IMG/VR virus record: IMGVR_UViG_3300042309_001150
Span: 1-23,310 of that record
Reading direction: 5' to 3' (one strand)
DNA length: 23,310 bases
From: a virus
The translations under genes were made by a program, and so were the position numbers. Shown piece by piece: positions 6,314 to 14,536 of the stretch (the first letter of the stretch is position 1; every line of letters begins with the position of its first letter). The notes under the pieces are model-generated. The model was not told the DNA's origin. It did no database searches and worked only from the letters and a program-made list of their open reading frames with translations.

Positions 6314-7573
6314 ATGGGAGATTTAAAACCTCTAGGTAGTGAAAAACTTCAAGGAGACAACAAATTAAAAAGAATACTTGAACTTACATACTACAATGAA
6401 AGTAAGAATAACGCCACAACATCAAACAAGCCAGAATTAGTAAAGGAAGGTAAGAACGGTGTTTATGGTATAGTTAAAGAAAAAGACGGATACCACGTAA
6501 AGAAGGGGTTAACCGAATCTACTCTTGATTATATCGGAGGTATGTTCATGAAAAATAAAAATAAATTTAATTCATATGCTGAAGCATTAAAGAGATTAGA
6601 ACTTATCAAATCTCAAGAATTGCAAGAAGCAACAAACTATGTTTTAAAAACAAATAAACCTAAAACTGAAGCCCCGATGCCAGCACCTTCTTTTGATAGT
6701 GCACCAGCACCGTCAGCAGGTGAACCTGCTCCTGCGCCAGCACCCGATGCTGCGCCAGCAAGAGAAGAAGAACCGGCTTTACCGCCTTCGGATTCTGAAG
6801 AAACTGGTGACGAAGCGCCAGAAGGCGATATGGGTGGTGAAGGAGGTCCTGAACACATGAAAGAGGTTCAGAGATTAAGTGGTAAACTTGGTCAAGCGAT
6901 CAGAGAAGTTCAAGACGACATGGAAAGTGACGACGTTAAATACGTTATTAACATGTTGTTGTCTGCTGTTAATTTAGAAAAATTATCTGAAGAAGATAAA
7001 GAAGAAATTGTTGACAAGTTTGAACCAGAAGAAGGTCAACCTGGTGACGAAACATCTTACGGTGACGAAGAGGAGTTTAAAGCAGAAGAAGAACCGATTC
7101 CAGCACCAGAAGGTGAAATGGACGAAACAATGAGTAGTTTAGAAGAATTAATTAATACCGATTTTGACCTAAGTGGTGACAAATCTGATATGGACGAATA
7201 TTTTTACTTCGATCCAGAAAATGAAACTGGTGATGAACCTGTTGCTCCTAGATATAAATCAGTTAGTGGTGATGATATGCCAAATAGATTAACTACAAGT
7301 TCTAAAATGAACGGTACATGGTATAACGATAAAGATGACGCGTATGGTGATTTTGATGGCGCTGATTATGATGAAGAAGATTTTGATGATCATGATTCTT
7401 ATATGAGTAAGCACGGTGATTCAAATGTGGATTTGAGATATAAACCTGACTTTGAAAGACATAAACCTATTAAAGTTAGAACACTAAAGAAAAAGGACGA
7501 TCTTGACATTACTCCAGAATTAACTGAAATTAATGAAGCGATCAAAACAACATTAAGCAAATACTTTGAATAA
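6314..7573 (+). CDS. Acidic, Pro/Ala-rich probable virion-associated protein
   Basis: The protein has 419 residues. The N-terminal part (about 1-115) looks folded and basic to neutral, with a beta-rich module NGVYGIVKEKDGYHVKKG at about 49-66. A Pro/Ala-rich linker follows (about 120-155, repeated PAPAP). The rest is very acidic, with a helical island (about 180-245, EVQRLSGKLGQAIREVQDD). The C-terminus turns basic (RTLKKKDDLDI). It heads the plus-strand late block behind a TATTTATA box and is followed after two bases by the next gene. I do not recognise the family. Composition and position suggest a capsid-interior, scaffold-like or assembly protein, but that is inference. Confidence 0.7.
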   Translation: MGDLKPLGSEKLQGDNKLKRILELTYYNESKNNATTSNKPELVKEGKNGVYGIVKEKDGYHVKKGLTESTLDYIGGMFMKNKNKFNSYAEALKRLELIKSQELQEATNYVLKTNKPKTEAPMPAPSFDSAPAPSAGEPAPAPAPDAAPAREEEPALPPSDSEETGDEAPEGDMGGEGGPEHMKEVQRLSGKLGQAIREVQDDMESDDVKYVINMLLSAVNLEKLSEEDKEEIVDKFEPEEGQPGDETSYGDEEEFKAEEEPIPAPEGEMDETMSSLEELINTDFDLSGDKSDMDEYFYFDPENETGDEPVAPRYKSVSGDDMPNRLTTSSKMNGTWYNDKDDAYGDFDGADYDEEDFDDHDSYMSKHGDSNVDLRYKPDFERHKPIKVRTLKKKDDLDITPELTEINEAIKTTLSKYFE

Positions 7574-7575
7574 TA

Positions 7576-7977
7576 ATGTATCTACTTTACATCAATGAAC
7601 TAGGTGAAGATTATAAAGGCCAGAGACAATATGAGTTTATTTTTGGCGAAGATCCTAGTGTTTTGATGGAAGAGTGGTTTCATATCCCATCATCAGGACG
7701 GGCGATACCACCAGAATTAGAATTTATAGATCTAGTTGGTTTATTAAAAAATTCCGACTTAAAACTAGATTTAGTTCAAAATTCTGACTATTTTGGTGTC
7801 ATCGATGCTGTTGATGGGATTATTGCGTTAGGTTGGGAATCATTTGATCTAAATGCAGAAGAAAGACCTGTAAGGGTCTGTTTTCATTTTGGTGAAGAGT
7901 TAGACAGTGTTACTCAGAAGTTAGCATCAAAAGGGTTAAGATTAATAAATGAAGAAATTAAATACAAATTGAAATAA
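7576..7977 (+). CDS. Uncharacterised late protein
   Basis: The protein has 133 residues, is mildly acidic, and has alternating hydrophobic strands (MYLLYINELG, YFGVIDAVDGIIALGW, RPVRVCFHFG) suggesting a compact mixed alpha/beta fold. There is no signal peptide, membrane segment or catalytic motif I recognise. It starts two bases after the preceding stop and ends one base before the next start, so it is part of one tight operon upstream of terminase. The leader is AATAATA, with no Shine-Dalgarno sequence. Confidence 0.75.
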   Translation: MYLLYINELGEDYKGQRQYEFIFGEDPSVLMEEWFHIPSSGRAIPPELEFIDLVGLLKNSDLKLDLVQNSDYFGVIDAVDGIIALGWESFDLNAEERPVRVCFHFGEELDSVTQKLASKGLRLINEEIKYKLK

Positions 7978-7978
7978 A

Positions 7979-8734
7979 ATGAAAAGAATTGATCTAGTTC
8001 AACAATTAGTTAAGGAAGGTATGTCTGAAAAAACATTAGTTAATTTCAGCGATAAACAATTAAAAATGCTTTCTGAAAGATTGCAAGTAAAAGCGAGTAA
8101 TTTAAAAGCAAAACCAGAACTACAAGCGATGGCTAAAGATCCTGCGATCGATATGGAAGTGATGGAAAAGAAAGAAGGATTAAAAGGAAATCAAAAGAAG
8201 TTAGATAAAAATCATAACGGCAAAATTGATAGTCAGGATTTTAAAATATTAAACGGAAAGAAGAAAACAAAAGTTACAGATAAGGACGAAAAAAAATCTA
8301 CGGTAAAGAAAAAAACTAAGGTTGACCAAAAAGAAAAAATGGATTTGAATTTAAAAAATTTAAACGAATGGGTTGACACATTAGTTGAAAAGTCGTATCA
8401 TCCTTTAACAACTAAAGGTGATATGATGGAAGCGATTATGAGTAAAATTAAAACAGCGGCAATACCAATGCCTGCTTCTAAACCAAAAAAAGGACACAAT
8501 GGTGTTGCTGAGTTTATGGAATATAATAATCCAGAACCAGAAAAACAAGAACCAGATATAGAAACATTACCTGCGGAGCCAGATACTAAACCTAGAGAAA
8601 GGCCAAAGCATCCAGGACAAAGACCAAACGATAACCCTGATCCGGCGCCAAAAGCAAAGGCGAAACAAAAGATTTCACCTAAAGAAGCAAAATCTAAAGT
8701 TATAGGATCGATACATAAATTACTTTCTAAATAA
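7979..8734 (+). CDS. Lys-rich protein with an EF-hand loop
   Basis: The protein has 251 residues. The N-terminus (VQQLVKEGMSEKTLVNFSDKQLKMLSERL) is helical. At residues 76-87 lies a complete 12-residue calcium-binding loop, DKNHNGKIDSQD, with acidic or Asn ligands at positions 1, 3, 5, 9 and 12, Gly at 6 and Ile at 8. Only one loop is present, as in dockerin-like or single EF-hand repeats. A Lys-rich stretch follows (about 93-120), then a helical part and a Pro-rich disordered region (about 180-225). Calcium binding is predicted from the motif. It is embedded between two acidic late proteins with one-base or zero-base spacing, so a structural partner role is plausible, not shown. Confidence 0.75.
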   Translation: MKRIDLVQQLVKEGMSEKTLVNFSDKQLKMLSERLQVKASNLKAKPELQAMAKDPAIDMEVMEKKEGLKGNQKKLDKNHNGKIDSQDFKILNGKKKTKVTDKDEKKSTVKKKTKVDQKEKMDLNLKNLNEWVDTLVEKSYHPLTTKGDMMEAIMSKIKTAAIPMPASKPKKGHNGVAEFMEYNNPEPEKQEPDIETLPAEPDTKPRERPKHPGQRPNDNPDPAPKAKAKQKISPKEAKSKVIGSIHKLLSK

Positions 8735-10072
8735 ATGAAGAAAAATAAATTAAGGGAGGATATCGATTACGGTAACTACCCAGAAAGAATGGGTAGGTCT
8801 ACCGAAAGAGCGGCCGCTGATCCAAATAGTTTATACGCCACAAATCCAGCAATGAAAAGAGGTGCTGCTGATGTTGAAAAACTTATCGGGAATAGATTTA
8901 AAAAAGTGGTTGATTATTTAAGACAAGTTACAAATATTCAAGATTTAAGTTCTAGACAAGTTCAAGGAATGTTATTTAATGAAATGATGTCGAATCTTGT
9001 TCCTAGTGTAATTCAAATCGAAGATAACCATAAAGAAGAGATTCAACAATTGGCTATCGAAGCATCATTAGATGAAACCGAGGTTCCTGCTAATTGGTAT
9101 GAAATTGAAGCCCAATTAATCAGAGCCCCGATTGACCCTAATGAGTTTAGAATGCAACCAGACGATGATGAGGAAGATCAAGATCAAGAAGACGATCAAG
9201 AAGATGATGATAATAATGAACAACCAGAAATACCTTCTTTTGATATTGAAGATCTAACACCTGATGAACAATTAGAGTTAGAAAAACACAAAAGAAATAT
9301 TATAAATGCATTAATACAAGGTGCAGCAAAAAAAGGTCATCACATTTATGATAAACCATGGGTTAAAGAAAGATTAGATCAGATAGATCCAAATTTACAT
9401 GCAATGTATAAGAAGATCATGGCTATAACTGATTTCAATTATTTTACTATGGATGACGCCATTGACGCAATGAGTCAATCTGGATCAGGTATTGCCGGTA
9501 TGAATAAATTAAGTAATCCAGACGAAGATGGTGGTGATGAAGGTGGTGGTGATGAAGGTGGTGGTGGAGAACCGAAACCAGATACTAAAATAACTGCTTT
9601 AGGTTTGTTTTTCCCAATACTTTGTCACGAAATTGTTAAAGGAATTAAAGAAGCATCAGGAAGACATGGTTTACCAAATGATCCTGAAATGTCACAAAAG
9701 ATCAGAGGAAAAACAGATGTTTTAAGTAATGAACCAATGCAATTGAGAGTTGGTCCTGAATTATTTGAAAAATTAAGATTTTTATTACCAGACGAAATGT
9801 TTGACGAATCAAATAAAGGTCTAACTCCTTGGTTTGAAATGGTTTTATACCAAATACCTGCTCAAGAGTTTTTAACAATTATTGGTAACATAGTTACAGA
9901 TGATGAAAGAAAAAATAATTTAGTTAAAACTAGATTCAGAGAGGTGATGAGAGAAGCAATGAATCTTAAATCAGAATACGACGATTACAAAGAAGATAAC
10001 AATATCCCACCAGACAGCGATGATAAATTAGGCGACTGGCTTAATAGTATGGGTATTGATTTACCTAGTTAA
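8735..10072 (+). CDS. Uncharacterised late protein just upstream of terminase
   Basis: The protein has 445 residues, and the start directly abuts the previous stop (TAAATG). The N-terminal third is folded-looking (helices around KKVVDYLRQVTNIQDLSSRQVQG). Two acidic low-complexity linkers follow, at about 143-162 (Asp/Glu/Gln) and 265-280 (a DGGDE/GGGDE/GGGGE repeat). The C-terminal domain (about 285-445) contains FFPILCHEIVKGIKEASG and WFEMVLYQIPAQEF. It ends with a strong terminator before the terminase gene, so it closes the first late operon. The position could suggest a small-terminase or head-completion function, but no helix-turn-helix is evident and I do not recognise the family. Confidence 0.75.
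   Translation: MKKNKLREDIDYGNYPERMGRSTERAAADPNSLYATNPAMKRGAADVEKLIGNRFKKVVDYLRQVTNIQDLSSRQVQGMLFNEMMSNLVPSVIQIEDNHKEEIQQLAIEASLDETEVPANWYEIEAQLIRAPIDPNEFRMQPDDDEEDQDQEDDQEDDDNNEQPEIPSFDIEDLTPDEQLELEKHKRNIINALIQGAAKKGHHIYDKPWVKERLDQIDPNLHAMYKKIMAITDFNYFTMDDAIDAMSQSGSGIAGMNKLSNPDEDGGDEGGGDEGGGGEPKPDTKITALGLFFPILCHEIVKGIKEASGRHGLPNDPEMSQKIRGKTDVLSNEPMQLRVGPELFEKLRFLLPDEMFDESNKGLTPWFEMVLYQIPAQEFLTIIGNIVTDDERKNNLVKTRFREVMREAMNLKSEYDDYKEDNNIPPDSDDKLGDWLNSMGIDLPS
9527..9571 (+). repeat. 15-bp tandem repeat encoding a GGGDE linker
   Basis: Three consecutive 15-bp units of the type GGTGGTGGTGATGAA, with changes in the first and last, encode DGGDE-GGGDE-GGGGE. This is a flexible acidic linker and a likely site of length variation by slippage. 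Confidence 0.8.
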
Positions 10073-10078
10073 AATAAC

Positions 10079-10106
10079 AAAAGTGGTCAATTTAGACCAC
10101 TTTTTT
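10079..10106 (+). terminator. Strong Rho-independent terminator upstream of terminase
   Basis: A 10-bp perfect stem AAAAGTGGTC/GACCACTTTT with a 6-base loop AATTTA, ending in six T. It separates the first late operon from the terminase unit, whose TATTTATA box begins three bases later. Confidence 0.9.
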
Positions 10107-10108
10107 CA

Positions 10109-10116
10109 TATTTATA
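10109..10116 (+). promoter_or_regulatory. Candidate late-promoter octamer TATTTATA before terminase
   Basis: The octamer lies between a strong terminator and the terminase ATG at 10120, with only three bases to the ATG. A new transcript must arise here if the terminator works, and it would be leaderless or nearly so. Confidence 0.55.
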
Positions 10117-10119
10117 TAT

Positions 10120-11895
10120 ATGAGTCAAAAAATTGAACAATTAAAAGAATATGCTCGTATTATAAAAGATACGCCATATGCTCTTAGGACATATCTACAA
10201 ACGTTTGATAATACCCAAAAGAAATTTGTACCATTAGAATTGTTTCCTGATCAAATACAACTGTTAAAAGATTACGAAACGTTTAATGAAAATATTACTA
10301 GAAAATATAGACAAGCGGGTGTCACCACAGTAACTGCAGCATGGTTGTCAAAAAAATTACAATTAGCAAAACCAGATAACCCTGAAAGGGTTCTGATCAT
10401 TGCAAACAAACGTGATACCGCAATTGAGATGGCTAACAAAGTTAGACATTTCTTAGAGCAGTGGCCGGAATGGTTAAATGTTGGGTTTTCTCCCGATAAA
10501 AACTCCGAGAGTAGATTTAGGTTAAATAATGGTTCTGAAGTAAAAGCGGTTGCAACATCTGCGGATGCTCTTCGTGGTTTTACACCTACAGTACTTGTGT
10601 TTGATGAGGCCGCGTACATTGAAGCAGGCGAAGATTTTTGGGCTGCGTCAATGGCGTCATTGTCAACGGGTGGTAAGATTATATTAATCTCAACACCAAA
10701 TGGTTATGACCCAATTTATTGGGGTGTTTATGACCAAGCAATAAGGGGTATTAATGATTTTCATATTACCGATTTAAGATGGTTTAAAGATCCGCGTTAT
10801 ACAAAAGATTTAGTTTGGATAAAAGTTCCAGATATTGTTCATTACATGTTGAATAGAGAACAATATAATGACGATGATGTAGTATTAAAAGAATTTGATC
10901 TTTTAAAATATCAAGAATTAATGGACCAAGGTTATCAACCATATTCAAGTTGGTTTGAATCTATGTCTAAAAAATTCAAATATGATAAAAGAAAGATTGC
11001 TCAGGAATTGGAATGTGATTTCTTAGGTTCTGGTGATAGTGTTATTCCTTCTGAAACAATGGAAAGAATTGCTAAAACAATGATCAAACAACCTAAAGAA
11101 AAGTACATGCAAGGTACTTTGTGGTTATGGAAAGAGCCAGAACAAGGTCATAGATATATAATGGGTGTCGACGTTAGTAGAGGGGATAGTGAGGATTTCT
11201 CATCAATAAACATTATTGATTTTGATGCAAGAGAACAGGTTATGGAATACATCGGTAAAATACCTCCTGATGATTTAGCGGCTATAGCGTATAAATGGGG
11301 AGTATTATATGACGCATTTATTGTTGTGGATATAACTGGTGGTATGGGGGTTGCGACATCCAGAAAACTACAAGAAATGAATTATAAAAATTTATTCATT
11401 GACGGTATTAACACAAAAAATATCTGGGAGTACAATGCTAAAGCAATGGAAAAAATCCCTGGAATTAATTTTAACAACAAAAGAACACAAATAGTAGCAT
11501 GTTTTGAAGAACAATTAAGACATGATTTTATAGTTAGATCCAATAGATTATTAAATGAATTGAATACGTTCGTTTATCTAAATGGCAAACCAAATCATAT
11601 GAAAGGCGCTCATGATGACGCTATTATGAGTATGGCTATTGCACTATATGCTGGGGATATCTCTTTTACACAACTAACAAGAAATGAAAATCAAGCAAAA
11701 GCGATGGTTGACTCTTGGATGTTAGCGGAAAGAACATACGACTCAGGTAAAGGTTTTTATTCATACGGTACATCGTTTGACGGCGTTGGATCAATGCAAA
11801 TGGATCAATCGCAGTACGGTAATCAGCAAACGCAACCTTCAAAACAACTTTATCAAGAATATGGGTGGTTATTTGGTGGCAAAAAGGGTTCATAA
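10120..11895 (+). CDS. terL: Terminase large subunit (T4 gp17-like)
   Basis: The protein has 591 residues. ATPase domain: a deviant Walker A RQAGVTT (64-70), in which the usual lysine before Thr is Val and Arg64 probably substitutes, as in many phage terminases; Walker B VLVFDEAA (158-165, catalytic Glu163); coupling motif STPNG (191-195). Nuclease domain with the RNase H-like fold: GVDVSRGD (Asp351), IVVDITGG (Asp404) and AHDDAI (Asp499/500). It docks on the portal, pumps DNA into the prohead and cuts headfuls. In T4, gp18 and gp19 (sheath, tube) lie between gp17 and gp20; here the portal follows directly after 48 bases. Identification is firm. Confidence 0.97.
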   Translation: MSQKIEQLKEYARIIKDTPYALRTYLQTFDNTQKKFVPLELFPDQIQLLKDYETFNENITRKYRQAGVTTVTAAWLSKKLQLAKPDNPERVLIIANKRDTAIEMANKVRHFLEQWPEWLNVGFSPDKNSESRFRLNNGSEVKAVATSADALRGFTPTVLVFDEAAYIEAGEDFWAASMASLSTGGKIILISTPNGYDPIYWGVYDQAIRGINDFHITDLRWFKDPRYTKDLVWIKVPDIVHYMLNREQYNDDDVVLKEFDLLKYQELMDQGYQPYSSWFESMSKKFKYDKRKIAQELECDFLGSGDSVIPSETMERIAKTMIKQPKEKYMQGTLWLWKEPEQGHRYIMGVDVSRGDSEDFSSINIIDFDAREQVMEYIGKIPPDDLAAIAYKWGVLYDAFIVVDITGGMGVATSRKLQEMNYKNLFIDGINTKNIWEYNAKAMEKIPGINFNNKRTQIVACFEEQLRHDFIVRSNRLLNELNTFVYLNGKPNHMKGAHDDAIMSMAIALYAGDISFTQLTRNENQAKAMVDSWMLAERTYDSGKGFYSYGTSFDGVGSMQMDQSQYGNQQTQPSKQLYQEYGWLFGGKKGS

Positions 11896-11930
11896 TCCAG
11901 TAAAATTTGTTTACATTAACAAAGGAAAAG

Positions 11931-11938
11931 TATTTATA
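11931..11938 (+). promoter_or_regulatory. Candidate late-promoter octamer TATTTATA before the portal
   Basis: TATTTATA is five bases before the portal ATG at 11944, again implying a leaderless or very short leader. A purine stretch AAAGGAAAAG (11921-11930) lies just upstream of the octamer, too far from the ATG to act as a ribosome binding site. Confidence 0.5.
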
Positions 11939-11943
11939 TCAAT

Positions 11944-13770
11944 ATGGCAGATCAAAATTTAACAATATTTCAAAGGTTAACGAAAATATTCGGGTTTCAA
12001 GGTCAAGTACCTCAGCCACCGTCCTTTAATTTTTCAAAAGAAGAACTTCTTAGGACTGACGATCCTGCTGTTTTTGAAAAAGAAAAATTACAACGTCAGC
12101 AAAGCCAATATCTTTTTGATAAATGGACTAAATTAGATAATTCATTATACAATCAATCGGTTTATTATGAACCTAATAGAATTGCTGCATACTATGACTT
12201 TGAATCAATGGAATTCACACCAGAGGTTTCAGCAGCATTAGACATTTATGCTGAAGAGTCAACAACAGTTTCAGAAAAGGGACATATTTTAGAAATTTAC
12301 TCTGAATCAAAAAGGGTAAAAAATATATTAATTGACTTATTTGAAAATAAATTAGACATTAACACAAACTTACAAATGTGGGCAAGAAACATGTGTAAGT
12401 ATGGTGATAACTTCTTGTACTTAAAAGTTGATCCAGAAGATGGTAAAGGTGTTGTTGGATGTCAACAATTACCAAATATTGAAATTGAAAGATTAGAAGG
12501 AGCGTTAAACGCTAGTCCACAACAAAGGGACGCAAAATTACCCGCTAAAGAACTTAGGTTTAGATGGAAGAATAAAGATTTAGAATTCCAAGCGTGGGAG
12601 ATTGCTCACTTTAGAATTATGGGTGACGATAGAAAATTACCTTATGGTACTTCTATGTTAGATAAGATCAGAAGAATTTGGAAACAACTTTTACTTGCTG
12701 AAGATGCTATGTTGATATACAGAACATCGAGAGCACCGGAAAGACGTGTGTTCAAAGTATTCGTAGGTAACATGGATGATAAAGATATCGAACCGTATGT
12801 ACAACGTATTGCGAACAAGTTCAAAAGAGATCAAACAGTGGATGCTAGAAATGGTCAGGTAGATATGCGTTATAATCAAATGGCTGTTGACCAAGATTAT
12901 TTCATTCCTGTTCGTGATCCAGCAACCCCAAACCCAATTGAAACATTGGCTGGGGCACAAAACTTAGGTGAGATTGCGGATATTGAATATATTCAGAAAA
13001 AATTATTAGCGGCACTTCGTATACCTAAGGCATTCTTAGGTTTTGAAGAAGTTGTTGGAGATGGTAAGAATTTAGCATTAATGGATATCCGTTTTGCTAG
13101 AACAATCAATAGAATTCAAAAATCATTAATACAAGAACTTAATAAAATTGCATTGATCCACCTTTACATGTTGGATCTAGAGGATGAGTTAGATAATTTC
13201 TCATTAGGTTTAAGTAACCCTTCTGCACAATCAGATTTATTAAAAATTGAAAGTTGGAAAGAAAAAGTTACACTATACAAGGATGCAACGTCAGATCAAT
13301 CACAGGTTGGTATCTTACCAGTGTCACACACTTGGGCTAAGAAGAATATCCTTGGATTTAGCGATAACGAGGTTTTACTTGATTTACAACAACAACGTCT
13401 TGAAAGAGCGATGGGATTTGAATTAACAAACACTCAAAATATTATTAAACGTTCAGGTATATTTGATGAGGTTGACTCTAAGTATGGTATACCAGAAGAA
13501 GAAAGAGAAAAGGCACAAGAAGCCGCTGATGCTGGTGGAGAAGATGGTGGAGGTATGGGTATGCCACCATTAGGCGGAGGCGGAGGTTCTTCAGCCCCAG
13601 AACCAGACGCAGGCGGAAGCGAACCATTGAGTGAGGGCAAAAAAGATAAAAAAAGAAAATTACTTTCATTATTGGAAAGTGAAGATAATCATGATTTATT
13701 CAACATGGAAAAGGCACAAAAGAATATTTATGAAATAGAAAATAAACTAAATAATTTACTAAACGATTAA
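11944..13770 (+). CDS. Portal protein (T4 gp20-like)
   Basis: The protein has 608 residues. The gp20 family is recognised from the N-terminal YEPNRIAAYYDFESMEF and SAALDIYAEEST, the central DRKLPYGTSMLDKIRRIWKQ and RAPERRVFKV, and the crown region RFARTINRIQKSLIQELNK. Twelve copies form the ring at the packaging vertex, through which DNA enters and to which the neck attaches. The C-terminal tail (about 530-608) is unusual: a Gly/Pro-rich linker with GGGGG, a basic KKDKKRK patch and a final helix. It may project into the prohead and interact with the acidic scaffold (inference). The next gene begins two bases after the stop. Confidence 0.95.
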   Translation: MADQNLTIFQRLTKIFGFQGQVPQPPSFNFSKEELLRTDDPAVFEKEKLQRQQSQYLFDKWTKLDNSLYNQSVYYEPNRIAAYYDFESMEFTPEVSAALDIYAEESTTVSEKGHILEIYSESKRVKNILIDLFENKLDINTNLQMWARNMCKYGDNFLYLKVDPEDGKGVVGCQQLPNIEIERLEGALNASPQQRDAKLPAKELRFRWKNKDLEFQAWEIAHFRIMGDDRKLPYGTSMLDKIRRIWKQLLLAEDAMLIYRTSRAPERRVFKVFVGNMDDKDIEPYVQRIANKFKRDQTVDARNGQVDMRYNQMAVDQDYFIPVRDPATPNPIETLAGAQNLGEIADIEYIQKKLLAALRIPKAFLGFEEVVGDGKNLALMDIRFARTINRIQKSLIQELNKIALIHLYMLDLEDELDNFSLGLSNPSAQSDLLKIESWKEKVTLYKDATSDQSQVGILPVSHTWAKKNILGFSDNEVLLDLQQQRLERAMGFELTNTQNIIKRSGIFDEVDSKYGIPEEEREKAQEAADAGGEDGGGMGMPPLGGGGGSSAPEPDAGGSEPLSEGKKDKKRKLLSLLESEDNHDLFNMEKAQKNIYEIENKLNNLLND

Positions 13771-13772
13771 AA

Positions 13773-14528
13773 ATGAACAATAAAGTAGGGGTTTTAAAAA
13801 CTAAAATACTAAAGAAACTTACAGAATCTTATACATCTGAGAATAAATCAGATATGAAGAATATTCTTAAACTTATAAAAGAAAACAAAGATTTTAAAGA
13901 AATGTATTTGTTTTATGAAGAAATTGAAAATAAACATATTTCAGATAAAGAAACAGCAAAATTATATGTTGAGGGTTTGAGCGCAATGTTAAATCATCAA
14001 ATGTTAAAAGGAAGTAAAAATAGTTTAGACGTGTTTTGTGAATCATTAAATAAAACAATTGGTGATGTTTCAATAGAACAAAATGATTTATACGAATCTT
14101 TAGATACTCTAACCGAGAACGATACTCTGTCAAATATAGAAAAGAAAGTCATAGCAAAAAGGAAATTGGTTGAACATTTGACAACCAAAAAGGAAATATT
14201 GGAATCTAAGGAATCTGTTTTGGTCCCTAATGAAAATTTATTAAATGCAATTTTAACAAATAACTTTAATACATTATATTCAAACACACTGTCTGAATCT
14301 GAAAAAAATGAATTAAAAAATATTCTAGCAATACCTTACAGTGAAATTGAAGAGAAAACAGTAGAATTAAAAGAATCTATTGTAAACCAAGTTTCCACAC
14401 TTATAAATGAATCAAGCGATAATGATTTATTAAGTAAATTAAACACAGTAAAAGATGAGGTAAATCAGATGAAACCATCTAGGTACAACTACTTCAGATT
14501 AAACGAATTAAAAAATGGACTTAATTAA
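13773..14528 (+). CDS. Helical protein in the position of T4 gp67/gp68
   Basis: The protein has 251 residues, almost wholly predicted helical, rich in Lys, Glu, Asn and Leu, with no Trp and one Cys. There are no motifs I recognise. It begins two bases after the portal stop, so it is cotranscribed and probably coupled. In T4 the genes after the portal are 67 and 68, small prohead-core proteins; the position and composition fit a prohead-core component, but sequence homology cannot be claimed. Its last codons lie in a perfect 24-bp palindrome shared with the convergent bS21 gene, so both proteins end in Asn-Gly-Leu-Asn. Confidence 0.75.
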   Translation: MNNKVGVLKTKILKKLTESYTSENKSDMKNILKLIKENKDFKEMYLFYEEIENKHISDKETAKLYVEGLSAMLNHQMLKGSKNSLDVFCESLNKTIGDVSIEQNDLYESLDTLTENDTLSNIEKKVIAKRKLVEHLTTKKEILESKESVLVPNENLLNAILTNNFNTLYSNTLSESEKNELKNILAIPYSEIEEKTVELKESIVNQVSTLINESSDNDLLSKLNTVKDEVNQMKPSRYNYFRLNELKNGLN

Positions 14529-14536
14529 GTCCATTT
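14513..14536. terminator. Bidirectional terminator: perfect 24-bp palindrome over both stop codons
   Basis: The sequence reads identically on both strands (half-site AAATGGACTTAA, centre TTAATTAA at 14521-14528). It is followed by CTTTTTT on the plus strand and by TTTTT on the minus strand. It contains the stops of the upstream plus gene (14526-14528) and of bS21 (14521-14523). Confidence 0.85.

Noticed and set aside
10272-10619. Minus-strand open frame inside terminase
   Set aside because: Shadow of a firmly identified gene; no leader or domain.
11906-11923. Hairpin TTTGTT/AACAAA between terminase and portal
   Set aside because: Six AT-rich pairs without a T-run; not a credible terminator.
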